Origin: Paratinospora sagittata
Lineage: Eukaryota; Streptophyta; Magnoliopsida; Ranunculales; Menispermaceae
Reading direction: 5' to 3'
NCBI GenBank assembly: GCA_035771175.1
Contig: CM069607.1
Location: forward strand, 15,942,001-16,006,000
Length of the DNA: 64,000 nt
Shown here: positions 34,282-45,567 of the stretch, piece after piece
How the letters are laid out: each line of letters opens with the position of its first letter
Position numbering within the stretch: position 1 is the first letter of the stretch
Notes under the pieces: generated by a model
Told to the model about the DNA's origin: nothing
The model's database searches: none
Seen by the model: the letters and a program-made list of their open reading frames with translations, nothing else
Position numbers and translations under genes: made by a program

Positions 34282-34931
34282 TGCTAATTAGAAACTTAGA
34301 TGAAATGTTGGCATAAACATCAAGAGAAAAGGAGAAAATGTTGTCCAACGGAAAAAAACATAAATCTTAAACAAAAAGTTTAGATATGCATTTTTACGCA
34401 TTTTACAAGTTTTATCTTCCTTTCAGCAAGAAAATGGCCACTAGTGAAGGAACGACTTCCAACAGTCAAGAACAAGTTTCAACAACTCTAGCGGACCTTC
34501 ACAATCGGAAGGTTGTTTTAATGAGGAATATAGACATGAAGAATCCTCGCTTATGCCCACTCCTTCACAACAACCTCGCGAAGCTGGGATGGCTATACAT
34601 AACTAATGTTGAGGGTTATGTCTCCCTCAACTCAGTCAGGTTTTTTTGCGACAACATGAGTGTTGTGGGACTCCAGGAGAACGGAAGCAGCCCTATCTTG
34701 GAGACACGGGTTAGGGGAGTAACAATTTTTTTTAGCGTCGAAGCTATCTCTCGAATAATGGCAATCCCCATAGGAACCAAGATCATAGATCCACATGAAT
34801 CTCAAGTTGTTGTGGAGATTGGAAAATCAAAGGAACACCTTTTCACCTCCCTCACTCTGAAGGCACACACTAAGAAGAAATACGCCCGCCTCCCAAATAC
34901 ACTCCTAAGACCAAACCTTGCAGGCCTATAA
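34282..34931 (+). pseudogene. Athila-type 3' (envelope-position) ORF fragment
   Basis: A 166-residue frame from ATG 34434 to TAA 34931 (MATSEGTTSNSQEQ.. to NLLRPNLAGL-like end). LGWLYITNVEGYVSLNSVRF..VRGVTIFFSVEAISRIM resembles the plant transposon-associated domain found in Athila ORF1/envelope-position reading frames (family recognition moderate). It sits just upstream of a D-type LTR on the same strand, as expected for the ORF following pol. It starts eight bases after a strong splice-acceptor-like signal. The frame is truncated by joining to the LTR. Role unknown; it should not be called a functional envelope protein. Confidence 0.55.
34411..34426 (+). promoter_or_regulatory. Splice acceptor-like site upstream of the Athila 3' ORF
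   Basis: TTTATCTTCCTTTCAG is a pyrimidine tract plus CAG, eight bases before the ATG. The partial duplicate at 36678-36873 keeps it. Athila-class elements are known to express the 3' ORF from spliced RNA, so an acceptor here is plausible; splicing itself is not shown. Confidence 0.5.
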
Positions 34932-36187
34932 AAGGTTTATGTTAGTTTTGGTTTAGTCACTTTTTGGTATATATTGCTTTATTTCGATTTTTAATTTTAA
35001 AAGTTGGTTAATTTGATTATATAAGTATGTTACTCCTTAGTTTTGTTTTGTTTTGTAAGCTTGAAGATGGTTTTGAAGTGATTTGGAAGTCATGAACAAA
35101 TGGCCAAGCAGTGGAGAGAAGAAACAATGCTAAGAAAACTGGAAAAAAGGTGTAAATTGAAGAAAAAAACACCACAAACCCGAAACTGGGCGCCGCAACG
35201 CTGGGACTTTCTATTTTGTGCGGCTTTAGGGTTTTGGCCATAACTTTCTCAATTTAACACTGAATTGGACGTTGTTTTTTTCTACTTCTTCCTTACTTGA
35301 AATACTACATGATGAGAGGTTTTTGAGGGGAATATAGAGTGGAAACTAAGAGGAATGGCGAAGAAGAAAGCGGAGAAGAAGATCAACTTTGAAGTGAGGA
35401 AGAGATTTTCTACACATTCGCTATCACTCTAGTTTGATTTCCATTGTTTCGATTCATGTTCATACACTATTTTATGTTTATTTCTAGTTATGAACTAAAT
35501 CCTCTTTCAAGAGGTTAGATAGATCCAAACTCAAGGCTATACCATAGTTCAGTTGTTTTGATTATTATTAATTAAGTTTTCTAGTTTTTTTATATTTTTA
35601 TGGGTTTAATGTTTTTAATCTCTTGATCACAGATTGAATGATCATAGACTTGAAGTCGATGCTCCAAAAAAGGGTACTTTAGGTTGGAACAAGAAAAATA
35701 TAACCTAGGTTTTTGTGAGACCGAGAGGAGATCGAGAACCTTTGAAGTCATAGGAAGAAAATCATAGAACTTAATGAGTTGTTAGAATCTTAGGTTTTCA
35801 TCGAAAGAGTAAAACCAAGAAGTTAATAATATGTTCTAATTGCTGCTCGAGAGAGGGAATTAGAGACGTTAGGATTTTCGACTTATAGACTATAAGATTG
35901 AATTAATAATAAATACATATATAGGCATAGTTGAGAGTGAGGTGATATCGAACCTCTAGACTATTCATCCATTGATTTCTTATCTATTTCTTTTAAATTG
36001 CTTTGTTAGTTTTTAGTTTGTTTAATTGCTTTCTAATTTACTTAAACATTCAAATTTGATTTTCTAAATAAAGTTAGGGTTAGTAAACGTGATAGTTGGG
36101 GACAGTCAACAATCCTCGATGATGATACACTAGATATTTATCGATATTTATAACTTGACACCGTGCGCTTGCGGTTTGCACACAACA
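34932..36187 (+). repeat. D-type LTR (D3), left ~75 bp missing
   Basis: Nearly collinear with the D2 LTR (42770-44037), for example TTTATGTTAGTTTTGG and CTTGACACCGTGCGCTTGCGG, ending CACAACA. It lacks the TGATAAG start. It is followed after three bases by a reversed copia LTR end. No gene in it; the 74-aa minus-strand frame is not protein-like. Confidence 0.88.
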
Positions 36188-36190
36188 TGT

Positions 36191-36437
36191 TGTTGGCCCA
36201 GATATGTCTATGACGGGGGTGAATTGGACACTTAAATGATTTAAAAATAATTGCAATGGCGAAATTAAAGTGTGAAAATTAAACAAATGTGCACAGCCGA
36301 TTTACAGTGGTTCAGCTGCTTTCCTACGTCTACTACCTAACCTCCTCAGTTAGGATTTTAAACCTTATCACTAAGGGATTCTCTTACGGGTGAGAATAAA
36401 ACCGTTACACCTTATTATTGGCGGTCTTTAGACCGCC
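36191..36437 (-). repeat. Copia LTR 3' end fragment
   Basis: Minus strand carries the copia LTR end: the final hairpin ATTCTC/GAGAAT (36378-36397), a GTAGACGTAGG block like 48391-48402, and GGCCAACA at the terminus (36191). It is about 250 bp and lacks the rest. A perfect inverted repeat GGCGGTCT/AGACCGCC with a two-base centre lies at 36420-36437. Confidence 0.75.
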
Positions 36438-36677
36438 TAAATCCTGTACAAAAATATATTCTAAAATCAATGAAAACAGACTTCTACTTGAATTGTGTAC
36501 TTGCGCACTCGATAACTATTATACTGCATTTACGTCCCGCTTGTGAGTGTCCCACTGGTCTAGGCGCATTTGGGTAGGGTGTGACATTTAATGGTATAAG
36601 AGCGAAAGGTCCACGCCCAGCCCATAGCCACCACTTAGGATCACTTAGGGGAGTGAAAACATTAAAAAATAATTTGC
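36438..36677 (+). other. Gypsy LTR end plus PBS-like site, fragment K
   Basis: After about 100 bp without assignment comes a gypsy-type LTR end (GGGTAGGGTGTGACA near 36577-36591) followed by TGGTATAAGAGC (36594-36605), one mismatch from the tRNA-iMet PBS. It could be the same element as the RT scrap at 44038-44202, separated by later insertions; that is inference. Confidence 0.5.
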
Positions 36678-36873
36678 TGCTAATTAGAAACTTAGATGAA
36701 ATGTTGGCATAAACATCAAGAGAAAAGGAGAAAATGTTGTCCAACGGAAAAAAAACATAAATCTTAAACAAAAAGTTTAGGTTTGCATTTTTACGCATTT
36801 TACAAGTTTTATCTTCCTTTCAGCAAGAAAATGGCCACTAGTGAAGGAACGACTTCCAGCAATCAAGAACAAG
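36678..36873 (+). repeat. Second copy of the Athila 3' ORF start region
   Basis: 196 bp, roughly 97% identical by eye to 34282-34476, including the splice-acceptor-like tract, the ATG and the first ~13 codons. It is truncated on both sides, joining fragment K on the left and element E on the right. Confidence 0.85.
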
Positions 36874-36988
36874 TAGATTGAGATCTTGCGTTATGCTTGA
36901 GGTTAGATATTGATGCCGACAACTCTTGAATAGGATCAACTGGCTCGAAACTATATTGAAAAGTTGAGTGATTGAAATTGTACGCCAT
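36874..36988 (-). pseudogene. gag: Element E gag N-terminus
   Basis: Minus-strand ATG at 36988 opens a frame MAYNFNHSTFQYSFEPVDP..QELSASISNLKHNARS that stays open to the break at 36874. It lies about 100 bp downstream of the E PBS on the same strand, the expected place for gag. I do not recognise it beyond that position; it is too short for a domain call. Confidence 0.55.
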
Positions 36989-37086
36989 TGCTCTACAAAA
37001 GAAATAACAAAGAGAAAACTTAGAAAAATAAGTCTAAATTAAAATTCAAACCTATTCCTACGAATATTGATAGAAAGTAAACAAAT

Positions 37087-37104
37087 TCCCCAGCAACGGC
37101 GCCA
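37087..37104 (-). other. Primer-binding site, tRNA-Asp type (element E)
   Basis: Minus strand reads TGGCGCCGTTGCTGGGGA, complementary to the 3' end of plant tRNA-Asp. This PBS is characteristic of Athila elements. It lies six bases from the LTR end (GATCA). Confidence 0.85.
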
Positions 37105-37110
37105 AAAACT

Positions 37111-38698
37111 TGATCGTGAATTTATCGCAAGCGCAAGACAGTCAAGTTACAATATACCGATAGTAAGTCGGGTTATCATATCCACAGGGGATTGTTACTC
37201 TATCAATTATCGTTCCATAGATTTCAAACTTTATTTAGACAATCAAATGGAGATATTAAACAGATTAAAATGCTCAAAATTAAATGGAATTAAAGCAATT
37301 AAAAGAAAAGAGAATTCAATAATGGGATAGATCTAGAGATTTGATTTCACTTAGTATGCAAATCAAGAATAATTGGGGTTATTCACATTAAATTCATTTC
37401 CAAGTTTATAAATAAAACCCAATATTTATCAATCCCCTCTCTCGAGTTCTGGATCGAAACTTATAAGTGGTGTTGAATATCGACCTCTCGATAAAGACCC
37501 AATTTCCAATTATGCATTAAGTTTTAGGGATTTCTCAATGATCTCACAAGAACTTGTAAACCTCTCGATTCTATAGCAATCTCATGTCATAATTTTTCTA
37601 ACCTAAAGAACCCTCTCTCGAGTGTCGCCCATTAGATCTAGGTTCAATCAATTTATGGCCAGTAAATCAAAAGCATTAAACATAGAGAATCATGAATAAA
37701 TTTGGGAAATTGCATTAATAATGAATAAAATCCACAATCAATCCATCAAAATCAAACAAAAATCCATCTAATCTCTAGAGAATAAAATTAGTTCATGGAC
37801 ATGATTACAAGAGAGAAATTAAAGGAAGAAATCATCAAGATAAGTTGTAAATGGAAGAAAAGTAAGAAAACCCTCTTTTCCTTCAAGAATATCTTTGCTG
37901 CTCTCCTTCTTCTTCAACCTCTTTTCTTACTCTCCTCCTTATTCTCTACCCTCAACTACAAGAAAAGTTTCTACAAAATGAAGTCTCTCCACTCTAATCT
38001 AACCTTAAGTGAGCATTTATACATAAGTGTGCAAAAATACCAAAAAGCCCCAAGAAAAATCCTCAAAAATTGCCAAAAAACGCAAAAACCCAAATCTGGG
38101 TTCTCTGTAGCGTTGCAACGCTATAAGGGGTAACTCTACAGCACTACACCTACAATTGTTTTAAGTTCTGTGTGCTGCAGCGCCCTCTCTAGGCATTGCA
38201 GCATCCAGGGTTATGCACTTGCACATTTTTGTGCATTTTCTTATTTTTTTCTCAACTTCTTTGCACAATTTTTGCACATGATCTTGACATGTTTTAGGCC
38301 TTGTTTGATCATCATTTGAGCCTCATTTCAACCACCAAGAGCTCCTTATTTACCTACAAAACAATACACAAAAACAAGTAAATCTATCATACTAATCAAA
38401 TGGTAAAACTCAAAATGCAACTATGTACTAAAAAAGGAACATGAAACATGATAACATGAAAATGACACTAATAATTTTTTGGAAATATTTTTAAAAATCA
38501 TATTTATTTTCCTAAACTAACCTAATGCATTTTATTCATGAAAACAACTAAAACTAACCTATAAAACTCATAAGAAAACTAAAATGAACATAAGACAAAA
38601 TACGCAAAATATGCCAAAAACACCTAGAAATTGGGAAATTGCTACTAAAAACCTAATAAAAATCCTACAAATTACTATGTATAAAACTCAACTTATCA
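37111..38698 (-). repeat. Element E 5' LTR, Athila-type
   Basis: 1588 bp; reversed it starts TGATAAGTTGAG at 38698 and ends CGATCA at 37111. It resembles the D LTRs in the CTCTCTCGAGTG block (37617) and the TATCA/TGATA end. TATAAAT on the minus strand near 38020 is a likely TATA box. A perfect palindrome AGCGTTGCAACGCT is at about 38109-38122. It is inserted in the gag of D2; the other end of element E is missing. Confidence 0.87.
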
Positions 38699-39936
38699 TC
38701 CAGCATCATCAATTTGGTGGTTCACCACATGAAGACCCGACCACTCATCTAACAACATTTTTGGAGATGTGTGACACGGTGGAGATGAATGGTGTTACTG
38801 AAAACACCATCTGGCTGCGTTTGTTTCCCTTCTCCTTGAGAGACAAAGCTAGGGCATGGTTGGAATCACTATAATCGGGGAGTATTGCTACTTAGGAAGA
38901 CATGTGCCAAAAGTTCTTTCCACCGGCGAAGACGGCCCAATTGAGGACTAAGATGGGGTAATTCAAACAATTGGAGTCCGAGTCACTTTATGATGCTTAG
39001 GAGAGATTTAAGGAGTTGCTGAGGAAGTGCCCCCAACATGGTTTCCAAGACTGGTTGCAAATCCCATTGTTCTACAATGGGATGATGGTGCCAACAAGAA
39101 CTTTAGTAGATGCAGCTGCGGGAGGCACTTTATCGAGAAAAATGGTAAATGAAGCCCTTGCTCTTTTGGAGGAGATGGCTTCTAACACTTATGAGAACCC
39201 AAGTGAGCACTTCATGGTTAAGAAGGTGGCTCGAATGCATGAGGTTGACCCTATAGCTGCACTATTGGCACAAATATCCACCCTCACACATCACCTAGCG
39301 GCCTTATCTAAACAAGGAGCCCCTCCTACCATTGAATCGGCTGCAGCTACGGGCATGGCATATCCGAGAGTTGGTACTAATGAAGAACAAGTACAATTTG
39401 TGAATGACCGGGCATATAATTATAGGGGTAGTGCACCCCTTCCAAATCAATACCACCCGGGTATTTGCAATCATGAAAAATTTTCCTACTCCAACACAAG
39501 GAATGTGTTGCAAACTCCAACTGGCACGTACAATCAAGCCACTGAAATGAAGCCATCCTTGGAAGACCTAATGAGTACTTTTTTGGTGGAGACAAGATCA
39601 AGGTTCGTCAAGACTGAGTCTAGGCTGGAAAATTTAGAGACTTATATGGGAAACATGGGACCATCAATAAAGTCTCTAGAGGTTCAAATTAGGCAAATTG
39701 CATTATCCATTAATGCTCAACAAAAAGGCTCTTTTCCAAGCAATACTGAAGTAAAACCTAAGGAGCAATGCAATGCTATCGTTCTCAAAAGTGGAAAGGA
39801 AGTTCAGGATGACCAAACCAAGGATAAGAATGATGAAGAAAAGCCAAAGGAGAGGCCCTACAAACCCGGTTCCATCACCTTTTCAGATAACCCTCATCGT
39901 CTAAAACCCCCTCTACCATACCGTCAACAATTTTAG
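38699..39936 (+). pseudogene. gag: D2 Athila-type gag
   Basis: The frame from 38699 reads HHQFGGSPHEDPTTHL, FLEMCDTVEMNGV, WLRLFPFSLRDKARAWL, then, after four stops, a 306-aa open piece (39016-39936) with FYNGMMVPTRTLVDAAAGG, YHPGICNHEKFSYSNTRNVL, a leucine-rich region and KPKERPYKPGSITF. These are standard Athila gag blocks. The N-terminus is missing because element E is inserted. It ends at TAG 39934-39936, a stop shared with D1. Gag would form the particle. Confidence 0.92.
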
Positions 39937-40945
39937 AAAAAGAAACTAGATGATCAATTTGCTAAATTTCTTGAAATCTTTAAGAAAATTCACATTAACA
40001 TTCTTTTTGCAGATGCACTGGAACAAATGCCAAATTATGTCAAGTTCATGAAGGATGTTATGTTTAAGAAGAGGAAATTGGAGGAATTCGAGACAGTAAA
40101 GCTCATGGAGGAGTGTAGTGCAATTCTCTAGAAAAAATTGCCTTAGAAGTTAAAAGATCCAGGAAGTTTTACTGTACCTTGCACTATTGGCACTTCTTTT
40201 TTTGATAAAGTTCTTTGTGATTTCGGTGCAAGCATAAATCTAATGCCTCTGTCTGTTTTCAGGAAATTGGGACCTTGAGAAGTGAAGCCTACAACCATCC
40301 CCATACAATTGGCGAATAAATCTCTTGCCTATCCTCAGGGAGTTATTGAAGATGTGTTGGTCAAGGTTGACAAGTTCATCTTCTCGATAGATTTTGTGGT
40401 CTTGGACATGGAAGAGGATGATGGGATTCCATTTATTCTTGGGAGGCAGTTTCTCGCTACTGGAAGGGCATTGATTAATGTGGAGCGTGGTGAGTTGACT
40501 ATATGGGTTAATGAGGAAGAAGTGATGTTCACCATCTACAACACACCGAAATTTAAAGAGGTGAAGACCACTTTCCACCGGATAGACATACTTGGAAGTT
40601 GTGTTCAAGAGGTTATAATGGACGCAACATTGAAAGATCCCTTGAAGCGATATATTGCCAAAGTGGAGAATATAAATAATCCTCCTCCAATAGAGTTGAT
40701 GGAACCTATACCAAATTTGAAGCCATTACCGGAGCACATCAGGTATGCATTTTTGGGAGAGAGGTCTACACATCCAATCATCATATCGTCATCTTTGTCC
40801 CTTATTGAATAAGAATAGTTGTTGCATACTTTGAGGGAGCTTAATTGCAAGGATGGGACTCCTTTTCGAGCCAAGATCCAAGGATTGAAGGAATATTATG
40901 GCATAGACGAAGGAAATGTGAAGGTCGTTCTTCGTGAAGATCTTC
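39937..40945 (+). pseudogene. D2 Athila-type protease fused to integrase tail
   Basis: After the shared TAG: FLEIFKKIHINILFADALEQ, the active site [39 protein letters not shown] and PLPEHIRYAFLGERSTHPII, the usual lead-in to Athila RT. At LLHTLRELN (40832-40842) the frame passes into FRAKIQGLKEYYG..NVKVVLREDLP (40868-40945), the integrase C-terminal end in Athila. Stops are present at about 40131, 40146, 40278 and 40810. The RT-integrase core is deleted between these points. Confidence 0.88.
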
Positions 40946-42695
40946 CTTGTAAGGAACAAAGAGGAGTCGGGTTGAGGACTTTAAACTAAATGCTTGTTGG
41001 GAAGCAACCCATCGGTTTTAGTATTCGTTTAGTTTTGTGTTATTTATTTTTAATTAGTTTGTAGTTGTTTTCCTTACCATTAATTCTTTTATTTCTTTCC
41101 TAGGTTCTAACTCAAGTTCTGGCCTCCTCAATCGAGCCATATGGAGAGGAGGATAGAGTGCATAATGTAGAAACTACAACCCTTGGGGTTCAGGGGGTTT
41201 CTGAAACCTTTTTACTTTACTTTAATCTATTCTCTTATTATTTATTTCTTATGAAGCATTAAGGACAATGATTGTTTTAAGTTTTGGGAGAGAGTTTAAA
41301 ATTATAAAAATTTTGTTTTGTCATGTTGAGGATATGTGTTAGTTGTTTTTAGGTTATGTTTGTTTTGTGCTGTAGATTAGGTTAGGATATCATATTCTTT
41401 TGCAAATTTTGATTTGATTTTATCTTTTTATGGATGGCCGATGCTAAGAAAGCATTTCTTTAAACATGACTTTAGGAGAATGTAGAGAAAAGTTTATAAA
41501 TCTGTGTTTGATTCAACCTTTAGCTTGGTTTTGATTGTGGAATCATGATTTGTTTTGATTGGAGTTTTACAAGTAAGCTATATTTTTAGATCTCTATGAA
41601 TTCTAGAACATGTATGATCATCCCTTGAGGCGAAATCCTAGAAAACATGCCATGAAGAAGACGATTTAGGTCATGCTTGGATAGTTTGAGCCATAAAGCC
41701 GACCTATATTTTAATTATACCTTAGCTACCCATTTTGAGCCTTTTAATCTTTTTTTTGTTAGCTATAAAATGATTAACTTGAGCTTACATGTTTAATTTC
41801 CTGTTTTTCTCCCTATGCACCTACACATTTTGATTATGTTGGAGTGTATATATTTTTAAGGGTTGAATGTGGGAATGAAAGGATGAAAAGAAGGTGATAA
41901 AGATAAGTATTATGGGGTTTGGAAATTTGCTTGTTTAATGAGCTATTATTTAAAAAAAAAATGAAACAAAAATGAAAAGAAAAGAAAATAATGGCCAATG
42001 TGTTGAAGAGAAAAACGTTTGGGGGTATAGTTGTTCTTTGGGAATATGAAGGAAAGCAAACAATAAAAGAATAGGGATTAAGTGAAAGAAGTCGAATATT
42101 TGATTGGCTATATGTGTGTATTATTGGGTTTTTGGATTCTTTATGTAATGTGTTGGATGCTTTGAAAATGATCAAAGTGTTTAGGGTATTTTGAGCTTAA
42201 ATTTTCCTATTTTTTCCTACCTCTGAACCTTGGCCTTACATTACAACCTATGGAAGACCTATTAATTCCGAGTAGTATGTGATCTACATTAGTGGAGAGT
42301 GTTGCGAAAGACTTGCTTATGGAATTCATTTTAAAAATATATATATACTTTAAGATCGTATGTATTTTACACGTGCTTTCTCTTATCTAAGAAATTCATT
42401 AGTGGTTTTATGAAATTGACTATGTATTGGTGTGTTTGAGAATGGAAGATGAGGCTAAGTAAGAGGTTGGATTGAAATTCTAGGCATCTCTAACACTCTT
42501 GAAATTTTTCAATGAGTTATTATCTTTTTAATGTGATCTTAGAGGCCATGATGATGATATCCATACCATATTTTTTAATCAAGTTTTAATTTGTTTGAGA
42601 ATATGATGTTAGAATGTGATTTGGGATTGTTACTGAATTTTAGTTTTGTTTTCCCTTTGCTCTAGATGATGAAAGTCCTAAGTTTGAGGGTATTT
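40946..42695 (+). other. D2 internal non-coding block and PPT
   Basis: About 1.75 kb without a protein-like frame. It begins with CTTGTTGGGAAGCAACCC (about 40990) and includes a purine-rich run (41950-41990). It ends with the PPT-like tract at 42680-42695. Much of it matches D1 31509-33225 in reverse. The 113-aa minus-strand frame here is not supported. Confidence 0.75.
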
Positions 42696-44037
42696 GATAA
42701 GTTGCATATTTAGATATGTTTTGAGTAGGATTTAGATAAGTTTTAGAATGATTTATTCATTTTTTAGTTTGGTTTATGTTAGTTTTGGTTTAGTCACTTT
42801 TTGGTATATATTGCTTTATTTCGGTTTTTAATTTTATATGTTGGTTAATTTGATTATATAATTAATGTACTCATTAGTTTTGTTTTGTTTTGTAGGGTTG
42901 AAGATGGTTTTGAAGTGCTTTGGAAGTGATGAACAAATGGTCAAGCAATGGAGAGAAGAAAGAATGCAAATAAAGGTGGAAAAAAAGGTGTAAAATGAAG
43001 AAGAAAACACCACAAACCCGGAACTGGACGCCGCGGGTCCAAAATGGGCGTCGTGACACTGAGACTTTCTATTTTGTGCGACTATAGGGTTTTTGCCATA
43101 ACTTTCTCAATTTAACTTCGAATTCGAAGTGATTTTATTCTACTTCTTCCTTACTTGAAATACTACATGATGAGAGGGTTTTTAGGGGAATTGAGAGTGG
43201 AGAATAAGAGGAAAAAAGGCAAGGAAGAAAGCGAAGAAGAAGATCATATTTGAAGTGAAGAAGAGATTCTCTACACATTCCCTATCACTTTAGTTTGATT
43301 TCCATTGTTTGATTGATGTTCATACACTATTTTATGTTTATGTTTCTAGTTATGAACTAAATCCTCTTTCTAGAGGGTAGATAGATCCAAACTCTAGGCT
43401 ATGCCATAGTTTAGCTGTTTTGATTATTATTAGTGAAGTTTTTTAGTTTATTTATATTTTTCTAGGTTTAATGTTTTTAATCTCTTGATCACGGATTGAA
43501 TGATCATAGACTTGAAGTAGATGCTCCAAAAGAGGGTATTTTAGGATGCAACAAGGAAAATATAACCTAGGTTATTGTGAGACCGAGAGGAGATCGAGAT
43601 CCTTTGAAGTAATAGGAGGAAACTCATAGAACTTAATGAGTTATTAGAATCTTAGGTTTTCATCAAAAGAGTAAAACCAAGAGGATAATAACATGTTCTA
43701 ATTGGTGCTCGAGATAGGGAATTAGAGTCGTTAGGATTTTCGACTTATAAACTATAAGATTGAACTAATAATAAATAGGCATAGTTGAGAGTGAGGTAAT
43801 ATCGAACCTCTAGACTATTCATCCATTGATTTCTTATCTATTTCTATTACATTGCTTTGTTAGTTTTTAGTTTGTTTAATTGCTTTCTAATTTACTTAAA
43901 CATTTGAATTTGATTTTCTATATAAAGTTAGGGTTAGTAAAGGTGGTAGTGATAGTCAACAATCCTTGAGGACGATACACCAGATATTCATCGGTATTTT
44001 TAACTTGACACCGTGCGCTTGCAGTTTGCACACAACA
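42696..44037 (+). repeat. D2 3' LTR
   Basis: 1342 bp from TGATAAGTTG to CACAACA. It is similar to D3 (34932-36187) over nearly its whole length and to the solo LTR at 13827. Its right flank is gypsy RT sequence, so the element landed in an older gypsy copy. Confidence 0.92.
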
Positions 44038-44202
44038 GGCACTCTAGTGTTATTAGTTCAAAATAAGGATGGTTCGTTAAGACTTTACATCGACTACCGC
44101 AAGTTGAACAACGTCACTATCCAAAACAAATATTCTCTATCCAGGATCGATGACTTGTTTGACCAACTTGAGCTGCCAAATTCTTTTCTAGGATTGATCT
44201 AC
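44038..44202 (+). pseudogene. pol: Gypsy RT fragment
   Basis: [41 protein letters not shown], then, after a one-base frame change, AKFFSRID. This is the N-terminal part of a gypsy RT. It is cut on the left by the D2 LTR and on the right by an LTR-like start at 44203. It may belong with fragment K. Confidence 0.88.
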
Positions 44203-44491
44203 TGTGATGCCCCGCTAAAATACTAAGGCAAACTACCAAACATATATGTAACACTTTGAGGAAATTGGAGATTTTAAACACTTAGAAACCCCAAAATGAA
44301 GGATTAGAAACCTAGAAAATCAAGTTTTAATGTCAAAAATTGTGTCGAGGAAGCCTAGGGCAGAAATCAAACAAAAATAGGGCGAAAAAACCAAGGAACA
44401 AGGGAGAAGCGAGCCCCATGGGTGAGGAATGTGTTTCCTTAGACCATATCCTCTATGGGTGTCATGACCCCTTCTCAGATGACGTCACAAT
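44203..44491 (+). repeat. Gypsy LTR-like fragment F
   Basis: It starts TGTGATGCCCCGCTAAAATAC, close to gypsy LTR starts. It has a GAGGAATGTGTTTCCTTAG palindromic motif near 44427 and a TGACGTCA at about 44480. It ends at the G LTR. It may continue at 60436 on the other side of element G; not proven. Confidence 0.5.
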
Positions 44492-45567
44492 TGTCACACC
44501 CCGCTGGTACGCTTGTCAGGCCATTCACAACAAAATTCAAAGTCCACAAGATGAGGTGTGGCAATATGTCATGTACACAGAAACACAAATATCCAAAAGC
44601 CATTTTTGAAGCAAAAAGATATATACATAAGAGGTCCTTCCAAAAGGTGTTAAATATTACATTTTCGAGCGGGATACAAAACAGAAGGGCAAGAAGACTA
44701 TTCCCCTAAAAAGAAAGAAAGAAAAAACATATCAAAAAAATGACAAGGCAGACTCCATCGCCTCTAGTAGGGAATTGCTAGAAGAAGAAAAATATAAATC
44801 CCTAGGTGAGAGAGGGTCGGCAGTCGCCCACTGAATAAGTCCATCCTAACACATTTTAGATCTTTGGAAAGATTAACAACGAGGTAAGCACAAAGCTCAG
44901 TGGATCAAGCATGTTAACATAACTTATTTAAACAATAATAAATAATAAATACAGAATAGTAAACATCATGCAAGTTACACCACAACAAGTACAATCAAGC
45001 ATCCAATGGCGACAACCCGACCTTATGGCCCAAAGCACACAGCAAGTGAGCAAACCATAAGTCGAGTGTCCCAAATAATAATGAGGAGCAACTAAGAGAT
45101 TTTATGAGTCATAGTGCTTTAAGCAGAAATGACAAGACCCTATGGGCCAGAGCACATGACACTTGGACAATCCCATCGGTCTCCAACGTTCCCTTTTTGT
45201 ATAAAAGTTCATATAGGATGATGTGTGCATGAATTAGTAGATCATGGTAAAATCATAGATGAATAATGCAATGTAATCATCCACCTAGGCTTTCATGTCC
45301 ACCTTTGGAAGTGCGAAGGCGTAGTAACAACATCTCCGAGATGGAAAATATTCGAGGAAAAAAAGAGAGGAAGAGAAAGAGCGGTAGTTGAACTAAGGGT
45401 CCCCTCTTTATTTATAGAGAGGGGCCCTAGAAAGGGGTGTCCCCCTCATGGGGACTTTCACTGGTGTTGCATCGTATTGCGGGAACTTTTCACTTTGTTT
45501 CATTGAGCAGCGACAATTGCAGCGAAAGAAAAAAATGAAGAAATTTGCAATTTTAGGGTTTGTTACA
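44492..45567 (-). repeat. Element G 3' LTR
   Basis: 1076 bp; minus strand starts TGTAACAAACCC at 45567, and its plus-strand left edge is TGTCACACCCCGC. A TATAAATA (minus) is at 45409-45416, giving a U3 of about 150 bp. The 89-aa and 84-aa plus-strand frames near 44340-44709 are not protein-like. Confidence 0.88.

Larger units (their letters stand above)
38699..44037 (+). mobile_element. Athila-derived element D2, gag-protease only
   Basis: Gag (38699-39936), protease (39937-40830), integrase-tail remnant (40841-40945), about 1.75 kb non-coding, PPT-like AAGTTTGAGGGTATT and a complete 3' LTR (42696-44037). The 5' part is replaced by element E. RT, RNase H and the integrase core are absent, with the same junction as D1. 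It resembles the TR-GAG class of non-autonomous elements, here derived from Athila. Confidence 0.88.

Noticed and set aside
36420..36437. Perfect inverted repeat as a bacterial-type terminator
   Set aside because: The sequence is plant nuclear DNA and the stem has no T-run or gene upstream; kept only as a repeat observation.
37087..37104. tRNA gene remnant
   Set aside because: Only the last 18 bases match tRNA-Asp and they are next to an LTR end, so this is a primer-binding site. No complete tRNA fold was found anywhere.
44340..44709. Plus-strand ORFs of 89 and 84 aa
   Set aside because: They cross the boundary between LTR fragment F and the G LTR, have no domain motifs and overlap each other in different frames.
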